37,430 nt of DNA from Paramacrobiotus richtersi (Eukaryota > Tardigrada > Eutardigrada > Parachela > Macrobiotidae), in contig JAQGAU010000159.1 of the NCBI GenBank assembly GCA_034698045.1, positions 1 to 37,430 on the forward strand, in the 5' to 3' direction. The position numbers and the translations under genes were made by a program. Below the pieces are notes generated by a model. The model had not been told where the DNA came from. It did no database searches and saw nothing but the letters and a program-made list of their open reading frames with translations. Positions 12,101 through 22,943 of this stretch are shown piece after piece (the first letter of the stretch is position 1; each line of letters opens with the position of its first letter).

Positions 12101-15100
12101 ATTTTGTTGTATCAACATTGTTTCTGGACTTTTGCGGATTAAAATGTGAGTTGGTGGTTGATTTTTTCTGTCCGTGTAAATGGGGTTAGTATTGTTAAGT
12201 TGTGATCTGTAATTAAAAAAAGTCACAGCGGTAAATGGAGCCAGCGCATTCCAGACTGTTGAGGTTGCTGTAAAAGTGTGCACAGTAAAATTATTAATAT
12301 TGCAATTATTTGCAGGCTCTGCAGAAATTTCGTGCCTACGTTTTCACCCGCGGAATGGTAAAGGTGAGTGGCAATTTGTGAAGCATTAAATGACAGGCAG
12401 TGACCAACCGGGTTATATGCTGCAGAATGTGTCCGGAGGCCTGGCGCCGGTGAACCAGTTATCTGTTATTTCGAGCAAAATCAGCTCGGCCGAAGGAGCC
12501 GCGAAGGATGTTGTGGTTAAGGGAGATCCGGCAGCATACTTCCCGCAGTTTTCCGCTGCCACCACATCGGCGATCGTGACTACTAACGGTACGGTAGTTG
12601 TAGTGTGACTGTGCCAGTGTTAAATTCTGGTGGCGTTTCCGCCGGCACGCTGTGTCGGTACAATATGATGTGCGCGCTCGGATCAAATAGGAAATAATGG
12701 TCTTTTAATGGTCGGCCACGATTATAATTGAACTGGAAATTGCGGAATTTTAGATGAAAAAATATTGCAAAAATATTTTACCGCATGTAATAAAATATAT
12801 TTTGTGAATAATATTGTAACCAGTATTATCAAAGTATTTCCAAAAAAAGTATTGTACAATATTCTGAAACATATTGTAAGAATAATTAAAAGACAATGTA
12901 CAAATGATCTGCAGTTGCGAAAAAGAGTAGATACAAATGGGAATAGTCAAACAGTTAATAAAAAGAAAACCCTGAAGTGTTTGAAATATTTATAATAAAT
13001 TTGTAATTATTTGAAATAAATGAAATAAATATTTGAAATGTTTGAAATAAAGATTAAGTTATTCTTTTACTCTTGAAGGACTGTTTCTGGAAACTTGATA
13101 ATATACAAAAAGTCATGTCGTTGCATAGCCGTAACAACATATGGCATTAAATAATGTCTTGAAAATCATCTCCCGAAATAAACCCAGCATATTCAACGAA
13201 CGGATGTATGGTGCGGAATGCGGATTATTTTCTGTGCGGAACTGGTTACTAGCAGCGGCGTCGGGATGAGTCTGTTTGATCTGTGTGTTGTGCGTCCAGT
13301 GCGGAACATGTTGTCCGGCCTTTGTTGCCGGCAGCACTGCTTCCCGTTCACGGTATTAAGTTGTCCCGACAACGGCAGATTATTGTTTAGGGCAAGCCGG
13401 GCGAGCTCGCCGCGTTTTGCCAATCAGACACGGCAGCGGAAAGCTCTTTAGGCGAATTGACTAAATGGGGCTTGTTATTGGGAAAAAGTCGGATATATGA
13501 TGCGGTGCAGGACTAGATGAAGATCCCGGTTGTTGGCGGAATTAGCGGAGAAGGATTTTGTTGAAATAAAAATTTTAAATGCTGTCTGAATAATCGATAA
13601 CTTGAATTTGCAGATTTCAAGCAGACTAAAAAATTAGTAAAAATTACTACGAATAAAAATTTTAAAATACAGCCTAAATAAATTTTAAAATACAGCCTAG
13701 TATTGTCGTTTTAACGCATGTCATACTATCGTACAGCAATAAACAGCCTAAATAAAGTGACAAATTAAATTTGCAGATTAAAAACAGATCAAAAATTATA
13801 AAAATTGAAAAAAATAAGTGGAAATATTAAATCAGATTTGTCAGTACGTGAGTACATTCAGATTATGAAACAAATATAAGTTTTTTTTGAACGTTAACGG
13901 ATGAACAAAAATGGGTACCAGACTACCAGTCAAAGGAGACCGAATTTTATCAGAGATATTCATTTATAAAAGTTCATAATTTGAGTTCGTTTTCGAATAC
14001 CTGATTGTGCTATAAAACTTACGAAAATATGATAAAATATCAAAAATACTTTTTTCCGCAGAGTTTCTTTAAAATCGCGACGGTGTAAATTTGTTTCGAA
14101 CAAGGATGAGACTTTTTATTCGACATTGTACGTAATATTGTTTCGAGCATTACGGCAGATGCGTCTGTTACACGATAAGGTCAAATTACAACGTGCCTTG
14201 TCGGAGAATTGTCAGTTTTATTACGCGCTGACATTTGATAAGCCTTTTTGATGAAATAACTTTCTTCTTGTATTTCTTAAGAGAGATGTCCGTTGTTTGC
14301 TGTGGATTTTAATTGAGCTGGGTTATATGGCAAAAAAAATATATTTTTTTGCTCGTTGCAGCGACTCTTGCCGGACATGGTGCAGTGATTGACAACGTTT
14401 GCCAAGACATGAGAGCCACAAAAGTGGAGACAGGGAAGTCCGGCGCCAGTCGCACGGTGACAGACTATGAAGGATTTCTGAAGGTAAAATAGCTACGATT
14501 AAGACCGACCAGATTTGTCAGTACGAATGCTTCTACCGTGTACGACCGAATAGGGCGTTTGGTGAATAATTGACAAAGAGTATTAGCAGTACACTGGACA
14601 ACGATGGCGGTGGCATTTGTATTTCGTGTTTGCAGGGATTGACCAGTGACATGAAGCATGACCACGAAGTGTACCAGAGCGCTCTGCGAAAGCACCGAGT
14701 GAAATTTGACAGCGGCACCGTGCAGTATCGCAACCACCTCGATAAATATGCTGAGAATGTGATGAACGCGGTGCTTGCTCCCGATCAGGGTGATACGATC
14801 AAGGTATTAACAGTTGATAGCGCACATAGCAACTGGTCATCTGTACTGCTGTGGTTGTTGCTTAGATTCCTACTTAGTTCTTCTCCTGAAAGACGGTGTA
14901 ATATTTATAGTGATAAATATCCTTGCCGATATCACATAAACGGAAACTTTTTCTTGTAGGAAAAAATCGGCGAGGCCATTTGGATCGACAAAACACAGGC
15001 GGGCGCGGATTTGCGAGTGCGTTTGGGGCAGCGATGTTTGGAGCTCATCGCGGAATTTTTAGAGAAGGTAATAATATTTTTCTGGAGAATCGTACAGGGT

Positions 15101-16516
15101 AGCTAAATCACAAGTCGTAGAACAGTGGCTTTGATATTCATTTTTATGTGGAATATAAATTCGTTAGTCAAGAGCGTACGCTGCGCCATCCATTTCTGCG
15201 GAGAATCGTACAGATGAATCGTAGACCAGTGGCTTCAAAATTCGTTTTTTTTGTGCGCAGTAACTGATTTGGCAGGAGTGTACATTTTACCATGAGTCTC
15301 TACGGACGACTGTACAGTGTGCCTGTGTGAGTAGGTCGTAGAACAGTGGCTGATCGATCTGTTATCAGTGAATGGCGTGTTATGACTGGCGAGTGAATAG
15401 AGTGATATGGATGACCCAGAATGTCCACGCATAATTGTCATTCAGCGGCAGCACAAGTGAGTGCGCGTGAATCAGGGGGAAGGAAGATGGATGGGTAATG
15501 CCGCGTCTTGAGTAGCGCTCTCGTCCATTGCTAAATCGCTTGTAGGCGTGGCATTTGTTGTCTAAAATTTTTATGCCTTGCTTTGAAAATTTGTTTTTAT
15601 GCCTTGAAATGCCTTGCGTGGTCCAGTTCAAAACCATTAATTTACACCCGCCCGGGGCTGCGGGCTGGGGCCGATATACGTTGCGATATACCTTGCAAAC
15701 TACAGCTAATTGTTTTTTGTTCCGTAGGCAGGTACTCCGATTGGAAGCTCCCTGGGTGAGTACATGAATACATCGGCACAGTACATTCGCTTCCCCTATA
15801 ACCGGCTGATGTTGTACACAGCCGACACGCGCGCCGACCGGATTAAGTCCTGTATTAATGCGACGGAGGTCAAGACCCTGCTGGAGAAGCCGGAGAAGGA
15901 TTGGTTTCATAAGGGTAATGTGGTGGAGCTCCAGATCGCCAAGTTCTGCAAGGCTGGATACCGCACCTTCGACCGGATGTTGTACGGGGAGGAGGGGGGC
16001 TTCACATCTGAAATGTTCCACAAAAGTAACTGTTATGGGAAAGAATTGCTGGCGTTGTACTTCGTTCTGAACAAGGTACCGTATTTATTTTTTTCGCGGG
16101 AAATTTTTCCATTGTTTAACGAAGATCTTTGGTTTTGGCGGGAAAATTTTTCAAGATTTTTGATTTTCCGATTTTTTATGCCCTTGATAGAAATTAAGAT
16201 CGCTAAATTCTTGCAGCTTAAGGAAGCGGAGCGCCCAATCCCCGACGCCACTGCAGAACGGGAATTTTTGGACGCGCAACTGGCTGCGTTTGTGGATCTC
16301 GGCGGAGGATTTATGGCTCAGTGGAACCAGCGGTACGGTGATGGCCCGGAAATCCCACCCGATCGCCGCTCCATGGGAACCCTGGCTGTCGCAGTCGTCG
16401 ATCCAGCCAACAATGTGAACGGCCAGCAGGGCGGCGCTGGGCAGGGCGGCGGCGGCGCTGACCAGGGCGGCGGCGGCGCTGAGCAGGGCGACGGCGGCGC
16501 TGATGACGATAATTAG
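9116..16516 (+). CDS. Divergent 6-phosphogluconate dehydrogenase homologue
   Basis: Coding exons: 9116-9144, 9289-9364, 9674-9820, 10271-10328, 11316-11461, 12316-12363, 12426-12588, 14362-14483, 14636-14803, 14960-15067, 15728-16075, 16217-16516. All junctions are GT-AG and all phases agree, giving about 570 residues with no frame break. Residues 11-42 (ADVAVLKLNDIGQQ, then a strand ending VVVFHRS) align with the NADP-binding start of 6PGDH (GLxxMGQN, NRT). DVIIDMTPGEL (105-115) matches the DIIIDGGNSEY position, NVSGG (169-173) the GVSGG active-site loop, AGH (226-228) the GAGHFVK segment, and SLGEYMNT (363-370) the SALEYGVP helix. Several catalytic residues differ: GGNS is replaced, the lysine after AGH is absent, RGGC is KSNC, and the C-terminal YDGYR lobe is replaced by a Gly/Gln/Asp-rich tail (about 534-570). 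About 35 residues are inserted near 116-152. A pseudoenzyme is likely. Confidence 0.72.
11508..11775. repeat. Direct repeat of about 88 bp inside an intron
   Basis: 11508-11595 and 11688-11775 share AAGCACGATKAAATAAATAA, then a diverged stretch and AGGATAAATMTGTCAA, and both run into AAAAAATTAAAA-type sequence. The two copies are about 180 bp apart in the intron between the exons ending at 11461 and starting at 12316. Local duplication is the simplest explanation. Confidence 0.6.
15082..15352. repeat. Three imperfect tandem units carrying the dispersed motif
   Basis: Each unit opens with a form of GGAGAATCGTACAG (15084, 15200, and the diverged CGGACGACTGTACAG at 15303). After 15-30 bases each has TCGTAGAMCAGTGGCTK (15116, 15219, 15336). 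Unit spacing is about 105-115 bp. The array sits in the intron between 15067 and 15728 of the 6PGDH-like gene. Confidence 0.6.
16076..16216 (+). other. In-frame, stop-free last intron
   Basis: This 141-base intron (GTACCG...TTGCAG) is a multiple of three and contains no stop in the reading frame, so retention would add 47 aromatic-rich residues, including YLFFSREIFPLF. Composition drops to AT-rich relative to the exons, and the flanking 6PGDH alignment continues across the splice (FVLNK to LKEAER), so splicing is the better reading. Confidence 0.6.
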
Positions 16517-19191
16517 CGACGGACGGCAGTTAAAATGTTTATGGCGGACGCCGTCGGTTTGTGCGCACCTGTTGATGCCTTCGTGCGTGTAACTCGGTTT
16601 GAACTAACCCTGTGTTTGCGGATCTCGGTTAACCGTCTTTCTTAATTTTTTTTAATTTTTTTTTAGTTTTTGGGGGGTGTTGGGATTTTGGTCATAATCA
16701 CCGTTCATCGTACTGACATTCATTTATCATCATTTCATTGATTAAAGTTCATATTATTCATCGTAATATTCACATCTTAGAAAGCTGCAGCATCTCAACA
16801 AATATGAGCAAACACAATATTATGCAGCCGCAAGATGCTACACACTACCACATGCGCAACGACCGTGACCGAAACTTGACGTTTACCCGTTGAACGTTAT
16901 TCGTGAAATTATTGTTTATTTTACGTTCATTATAATTTATTATTATTTATATCAATACGCTGATTTATTATTAGTTATGAGAAACTACTGATTATTATTT
17001 CCTTCGTTGTTGTTAATTTTCCCAAGCTATTATTTTTAGTTTATTGTTAATTAATTTATTTTCAGTATTGCATTTTAATTACTACATATTTTGTTATTGA
17101 GTTGTTTAAGAATTCGACGGAAGTATTTTTTGTTTTCCGTTATTATTGATTCTTTTATGTCTGAATATTTAAGAAAAAATTTCTTCATGTTTAATCGGTT
17201 TACACTAAAATTTTACGATTTGCAAAGCTGTTATAATAGCTTGTGGTCAGACGGCTACTTCCAGTCTATAACCATTTATTCCAGTCATTCGAGCACCGGT
17301 TGTATACAGCGAAATTGTGGATAATAAATTGGATGGTTTTAATTTATAATGATTGGTTTATGATTTTATTTTTTATTGGATAACATTTTAGTTTTATATC
17401 ACAGCAAAATGTGGCATGGGACACTCAGCGGTCGGTCGTAGTGCAGTGGCTTGTCACACCGTCCTAATCACTAAACTGTACAGTATTCTCCACTCGTATG
17501 GGCTTTCCTTTGCTCGCAATTAGTTTTTAAATGTTTAAAGTTTATTTTTGGTTCGGGTTATGAAGTTACTGAATACCATTAATGTTTTCGCGTGCTTCTT
17601 GAGAATTTCTGAAGACAAAGCAGTTTGAGTTTTATGATCAAAATTCTTCGTTGAATTTCCGCATTTGCCATGAACAGACATTTCAATTTCTAGATAAATT
17701 GATCGTGGCCGTGGGAATGATACTTTCTTGTTTCGCTGTCCGCGCTGATTCGAAATATCGGCGGATCTTTATCAGCATCGTATTTGAATAGCTTTAAGTG
17801 CACACCGCTGTGTGTAATCTGGATCGGACAAAGCGAAACGCTACCTTTTTAACAAGCACCTTACTCGGGCGCACATGCTGCGTTTTATGGCATAATGGTA
17901 GAGTGGCATGGCCGCGGTAGAATGGTATGTAAACACCGGAATCATAAAAACGCCGATAAAATAGATAATTTATACTCGTTGGTCGGTGTACTTACTTTTG
18001 CAACCGCGACCGCGGCTTGTTATCGTTTATCATAGATCTGGGTGAAAGTCCATCGTGGTGGTGGCCTGGAAGGCACAATTGGTACGGTTTTTGATTTGGA
18101 AATGGGGAATGTAGGTTCGGAAGAAGTTGTTGTTGTGCAGATAACTGTTTCGATTTTTATTGGTTTTTACAATGAATTCTTCCGCATTTTGCTGGATTTA
18201 TTTGGTATTCTAAGCCTCATGTAACATACAACGAAGCCATGTACTGTAGTGTGTGATTACACAGTCGATCGTAGTGCACTGGCTTCTAGCCCAGTGCTGA
18301 CGATAAAGCTATCACAGCAAGGAAAATTCATTTTTAATATATTGGCTGTAGTTATTGTGTTGTTTCAGCTGTCAAATTTCTAGTAATATTATTTTTCGTA
18401 ATACTTCCATATTCTGATTCCATTACATACTTCCGGGGAATATCCCCATCGTTTAAATCTCAGTCGGTCCAGAATTGTACTGAATGGCAAGTTTGCGATG
18501 ATGGCCAGTCGGTAAAATGTGGAGACGACCAGTTTGGTAGATAATATTGATCTTCAAATGCAAATGGCTCGATGCTGTGCAGATCCTTTTTTCACAAGTG
18601 GGCAGTTTGATTAGATGAAGACTGGCACGGTGATAAATGGGCGATCGTTGTGTGAAAGGATGCTGCGATGTTAAATTAGACACGGTGGGAGTGGTGCGGA
18701 CTGCGGATTGCGCTGACTAGGAATATATTTGATGGCCAGTAAAGATGATGATTGTGAATTTGTGATGGAGTGATTTGCATTGTGGCGCCGGGTTTCAGTT
18801 TTGGGATAGTGCATGTTGTGATGTTCGGCCGTGTCGTGTTAGATTAAGTACCGGTTGCGTGTGGATTCGGAAAGGTGTTTTGTAATCAATTTTTATTATT
18901 TTCTAATCTTATTGTGTATTTCTTTGTTGGAAATGCATCGGTCGTTAGTTCGTAATTCACTGTTACTAATTTCATTTGGACATACGGAACTTTACCGGTC
19001 CTGTATTTCAGTTCGAATAGGAAATATCAGTGAATTTTGGACATTTCCGCCGAACAGTGCCTCGAGTCCCACGCAGCCGCCGGCCTCCGAGAGCAGTCTG
19101 CGGAAGATTTCCCGTTATCTGCCGCTGTATGTGATTTCGCTGTCCAGTCTGGAGAACGTGGCGGAGTCCCGCCGGACTACAGCGCCTGCAG
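16517..19191. other. 3'UTR and intergenic spacer
   Basis: After the stop at 16516 the sequence turns AT-rich; ATTAAAG at about 16741 could be a poly(A) signal, as could AATAAA at about 17322. Copies of the dispersed motif lie at 17436-17452 and 18269-18284. No open frame here resembles a protein. The Clu 5' exons begin at or just before 19192; the upstream open frame 18995-19175 (including SASSPTQPPASESSLRK) could be an N-terminal piece, but it does not join the Clu frame without a shift. Confidence 0.5.
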
Positions 19192-19538
19192 GCCGGCGAG
19201 GGGGAGGCGTGGACTGCCGACGTGCCTGTCAGTCTGGAGAAGCAGATTCTGGTCAATATTCTCGTGCCGCAGGGGACGGGCGATGAAACCTTCCAGTTAC
19301 CGGTAAGCCCAGGGGAAAAACCAGCTCTGGTCTTTTCTCTCAATATTCTTTTAGTTTTTTTATGTATATTTTACTGTTGCTTTTTAAAATTTTGCTGATT
19401 TTGTTTTATCGACGGATTATAATCTGTGGCGTGTTCCGTTTTTTAGTTTGGAATTTTCCTTTTTTATTTGATAAGAGTATGACAAGCGGTGGATATTTTC
19501 AGCTGTTGTAATTAATCAAGTGAGCGATGTATTTCTGT

Positions 19539-19586
19539 AAATACCGTCTCAGACGCAGACATGGTCAAAACCGTAGTGTATGGGCA
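19539..19586 (+). repeat. Short dispersed element, CCGTAGTGTATGGG subfamily, copy 1
   Basis: Reads AAATACCGT, a spacer, CAGACGCAGACATGG, then AAAACCGTAGTGTATGGGC. It shares about 45 bases with copies at 21004-21066, 21820-21861 and 28966-29005. All four lie in introns of the Clu/RBM19 region. Confidence 0.6.
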
Positions 19587-21003
19587 TTCTGTGCATTGTC
19601 AAAGGCTGGTTACGTGCAGTTGTGAATCCTTGCTTCGGTAACATATTGTGTAACCGTTATGGTGACATTGTATGAGAAATTTGCTATGATCTGCGTCACA
19701 GACTGCGTGACTTGTTTACTTTTTAATGTGCATTTGCATTTCGTGCTTTTAAAGATATTTATCAAAATACGGTAATCGGCATGTCGATATCGATAGTTTC
19801 GGAAATATCTGTAGTTTTGATAATGCTACATCGTTTATTATTAATTTTGAGGATTTTCTCTGTTTTTTTTTGGTATTTTGTATGGTTTTTTCATGATCGA
19901 GTTTCGGGAAGTTTAAAGCAAATGTACGCAATAATTAATACTTGATTGATTTTGAAGAAATTCTAATTTCAGCTCAATAAAAGTGAAATTTCCTTTGTTT
20001 CCGGTGATAGTTTTGCGGTAATTTCGCAAAGAATTGTTACTAAAAGTGTTTTATTGTACAGATAAACAGTGGCGATTTGGTGCATGAAGTCCGGTTGAGT
20101 GATCGGGAGTCGATCTGTTACCGGACGTGCTACTCTCTGCAAGTGGACGGGACCTCCATTGATTTGTTCGCGGCAATCAAGCAGTATGAACAGACCAAGG
20201 ATGGCTGCACGCTTCGACGCGTTGATGGTATGTTCGAGGGATTTGGCATTTGCACGTGTACTGTATCGGTTCAGAATGCGAAATGTTTGGCAAATTTATG
20301 TTTACAGAGTAACAGCAGGCCATGTAAGATTTCAACGTGATTTCTTGACTTCCACTGATGCTTTAACATTTAACATTCTTGCGCGTTTTAAGAAAAAAAA
20401 TTGTAAATTACTTTAATAATTTTCAGGTGTCTGAGATTTATCAGGTAAACGAATTACGCTACGTACTTTTTCGTTGCAGAGCCTTACACACCGCTGGAAG
20501 TGCGGCGGCATCATGTCGGCATGTTTGGCAGTTTTTGGATTTACAGAATCCCCTGGATAACGAAACGGCCTGTCGTAAGGAAGAAGGACAAGCGCTGTCG
20601 TTTTTGATTCAGGCCAGCTTCGAAGTGGAAAACATCCGTAAGCTGTTATACTAACAAGTGAGCGACTTGACGTTGCGGTAGACCGACGATCGTAGATTCG
20701 TAGATGATTAATCTGCGGAGTCCGGAATTTTTACATCATATACGTCATGGGAAATTTTCATATATCTTTCATTTTCAAGCGAGCGCAGCGAGCGTTTCTT
20801 ATTTTGCGACACCCCATTGAGCTCCCTGCGACGAGAGAACCGCGCCAGTTCTCTGACGTAATAGCACGTCTGTTTCCATTTTTTCCTCGATGATCACTTT
20901 TTGCTTTCTGTGATTAATTCTGTAGAACTTCTCTGCATTTGATTTCTTTTAAAGAGCATGTCAAGAGGTAAAATTGTTGGATTTTATTTTTGTATTTTCA
21001 TAA

Positions 21004-21066
21004 ATACCGTACCTTAAGCTATCACAGACGGAAACATTTGCTGAAACCGTAGTGTATGGGCTGTCT
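21004..21066 (+). repeat. Short dispersed element, CCGTAGTGTATGGG subfamily, copy 2
   Basis: Reads AAATACCGT, a spacer, CAGACGGAAACATTTGC, then GAAACCGTAGTGTATGGG and CTGTC. The shared AAATACCGT upstream in copies 1 and 2 shows that the repeat is longer than the core motif. Confidence 0.6.
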
Positions 21067-21819
21067 TTCGGCTAAAAATTTCACTGACAGCTGGTTAACA
21101 TGTAAGGAAGACTTGAACATTTGCCTTTTTCTTGATGGATGAATTCAAACCCCGAGTATCCACAGTTATTCAAAAGGCAAAACGTCTTTTCTCATAGGTC
21201 GAACGAGTCGGAGTGCAATCCGGAAGCGGAGACATCTACCAGACACTGGTGGATCTGTTTCGTGATGCGAGTCCGGGATTTAAACGCAACTATAACGCCC
21301 TGATCAACTATAGAGGCCTGCTGACGCCCTTTTCCCAGGTAGTGCTCAGCCGACCACACTACCTTTGGGTGCATGGTACCCAAGGTCCAGCCGACGTGGG
21401 ATTTCTTCCGCTGGGAAGATTGTGAGCGACGCGGAACGCATGGAAGTCATGCATCACTGCTAATTAGATGCACCGGAATGTCTGGTAATCATGTGCTGTT
21501 TGGTGTTGCAGCACTGCCGCAGGCGGAACTCTTCTGCTCAAAAGGCTACGAAGATGTGATTTCCTTTCAGTGCCTTGACTGGAATGAAGAATTGCAGACA
21601 TTTCGTGATTTGCCCCACAGTACGCCACAGGAAATTAAGCAAAGAGAACGCTCACTCGTGCGGGTTAATTCGTGCAGTTGAACTGTATGTCGGATGTCTT
21701 TATTTACAATTTGTTGATCTTTTGATGCCGATCAACCGAACGATAAGTAAATCTATTAGTAAGTTTTTTTTTAACCAAATTGGTCTTACTATCCCAAAGT
21801 AGCCCGTACATATGTTAGC

Positions 21820-21861
21820 GCAGACGTAAACATTGCCGAAGCCGTAGTGCATGGGCTGTCT
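21820..21861 (+). repeat. Short dispersed element, CCGTAGTGTATGGG subfamily, copy 3
   Basis: Reads GCAGACGTAAACATTGCC, then GAAGCCGTAGTGCATGGG and CTGTC. It lies between the last N-terminal Clu exon and the duplicated exon at 21971. Confidence 0.6.
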
Positions 21862-21970
21862 AAAGGCGTTCTGCGCATCCCAGTTACAAATACTTCGATA
21901 ACAACATATTTAGTGTTACCGGTTATTCGGGTGATGCGTTTTCTGGAGATTAATGGTTTTTCTTTTATAG

Positions 21971-22086
21971 AACAATGACTTATTGGGACTTAAGTTTCTG
22001 ACCTTTATTCCTGCGGATGAGAAGATGTACACGCTGGACACGGCGGCTATTGAATACCGGGGATATCGTGTCATGGCGCAGACAGC
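21971..22086 (+). pseudogene. clu: Extra, truncated copy of a Clu-domain exon
   Basis: After a TTTTATAG acceptor this encodes NNDLLGLKFL, then ADEKMYTLDTAAIEYRGYRV and MAQ. It is a second copy of the exon at 29536-29650 ([34 protein letters not shown]), about three quarters identical in DNA by eye. This copy keeps the family's YRGYRV that the other has shortened. It stops matching right after CAGACA, where the other continues into TIIP and a donor, so its 3' end is lost. A 35-base GCCGCGGCG...TTTTTCTSATTTAT unit is then repeated twice (about 22085 and 22137). Confidence 0.75.
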
Positions 22087-22530
22087 CGCGGCGCGTTTTT
22101 CTGATTTATTAGTGAAATTTATTGCCAAAATCTCTGCCGCGGCGAGTTTTTCTCATTTATAAGTAAAAGCCGTTGTTGCCGCGCCGTTTACCAAGCTGTG
22201 GGTTTTCCCAGTTACAATTTTGAATATATTTTTTGTCTAAATCAAAAGCTCTCAGTTTCTTGAGTGAAAGTTTTGTTTAGTTTTGTTTATTTAAAATAAG
22301 TTGCAGTATTAAATATGTAGATTTATGTTCATCGTTCAAAATGAATTTAAGGTAATTCCAGTTTTATTAATTTAAAATTTTATAGAATATTTTATAGTTT
22401 ATATTTTTATTTAATATTTTGTATTTTATATTTTATAGAATATTAAATTATCAAAAATAATCAAAATTTAAAGGTAATTTATTGGTCCAAACAACTGATT
22501 TATTCACACACATTTATATATATATTTTAT

Positions 22531-22612
22531 AGATCTTTACTACTACACCGAAACCCTCGAGGAGAAAAAGTTTCATCTGACTGCCGGCGTGCCGGGTTAT
22601 CATTAACAAGTG
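22531..22612 (+). pseudogene. clu: Displaced Clu exon
   Basis: Following a TTTTATAG acceptor, the frame DLYYYTETLEEKKFHLTAGV and PGYH matches the Clu segment GDLxYLxVxTxEDRxxxITA. In the family this lies just before the part encoded here at 21199. It therefore sits downstream of three exons that it should precede. The frame meets TAA just before AACAAGTGAGAG; a one- or two-base shift would give INK or LNK as in the family (YLNQ). Confidence 0.65.
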
Positions 22613-22751
22613 AGAGATATGGTTTTGTTACATATGTTATGCATATGTTTTGTTGAACGACTGCAGTGTAATTTAGTCCTAGTCGAGTACCCGTACATTA
22701 TAGACTGAAATAATTGAAAAGCTCGTATTTTCTTCACGGCTTATTCCATAG

Positions 22752-22943
22752 TATGAGGTCACGGCCACGGTGGTGACGGAGACCACCGGGAGGGTCGGGA
22801 TGATGCCGAGGAAGCAGACGACCCATCCGAAACCCATGATCTTCTGGTGTGATCGGTCGGAGAGCGGGATCCGGAGGTCTGGACGTTGTTTGAGGATGAG
22901 GGCGTCACGGGCAACGAGGCGGCGGGTGGATCGGCCAAGTATG
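22752..22943 (+). other. GC-rich candidate exon, unidentified
   Basis: The block is markedly GC-richer than its surroundings and is bounded by TTCCATAG and GA/GTAAAA. One frame is strongly acidic (DDAEEADDPSETHDLL and later VWTLFEDEGVTGNEAAGG) with a single stop between, which would suit the acidic linker before RRM3 of RBM19. Another frame and a minus-strand frame are also open, so strand and identity are uncertain. Confidence 0.3.

Larger units (their letters stand above)
19192..21690 (+). pseudogene. clu: Clu (CLUH) N-terminal half, frame-broken
   Basis: Exons 19192-19302 (QILVNILVPQGTGDETFQLP), 20062-20227 (HEVRLSDRESICYRTCYSLQ, then a DG..ID stretch), 20480-20637 (EPYTPLEVRRHHV), 21199-21338 (IYQTLVDLFRDASPGFKRNY) and 21512-about 21670 (GYEDVISFQ, DWNEELQTFRDLPHSTPQE, RERSLVRVNS) follow the order of Clu/CLUH from the beta-grasp N domain into the start of the Clu domain. 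By family, Clu is a cytosolic RNP protein that binds mRNAs for mitochondrial proteins and controls mitochondrial distribution. The first three exons join in phase (TTACCG/ATAAAC; GATG/AGCC). Frame breaks are needed at about 20535 (T5 run) and about 21236, and the exit from 21338 is unclear. The segment that should lie between 20637 and 21199 is missing here; part of it appears at 22531. No start codon could be assigned. Confidence 0.75.

Noticed and set aside
13218-13451. Plus-strand frame in a GC-richer patch of an intron
   Set aside because: Lies between in-phase exons of the 6PGDH-like gene, lacks usable splice sites and has no recognisable domain.
17436-17510. A tRNA or intact tRNA-derived SINE at the A-box-like motif
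   Set aside because: No B box and no cloverleaf could be drawn downstream.
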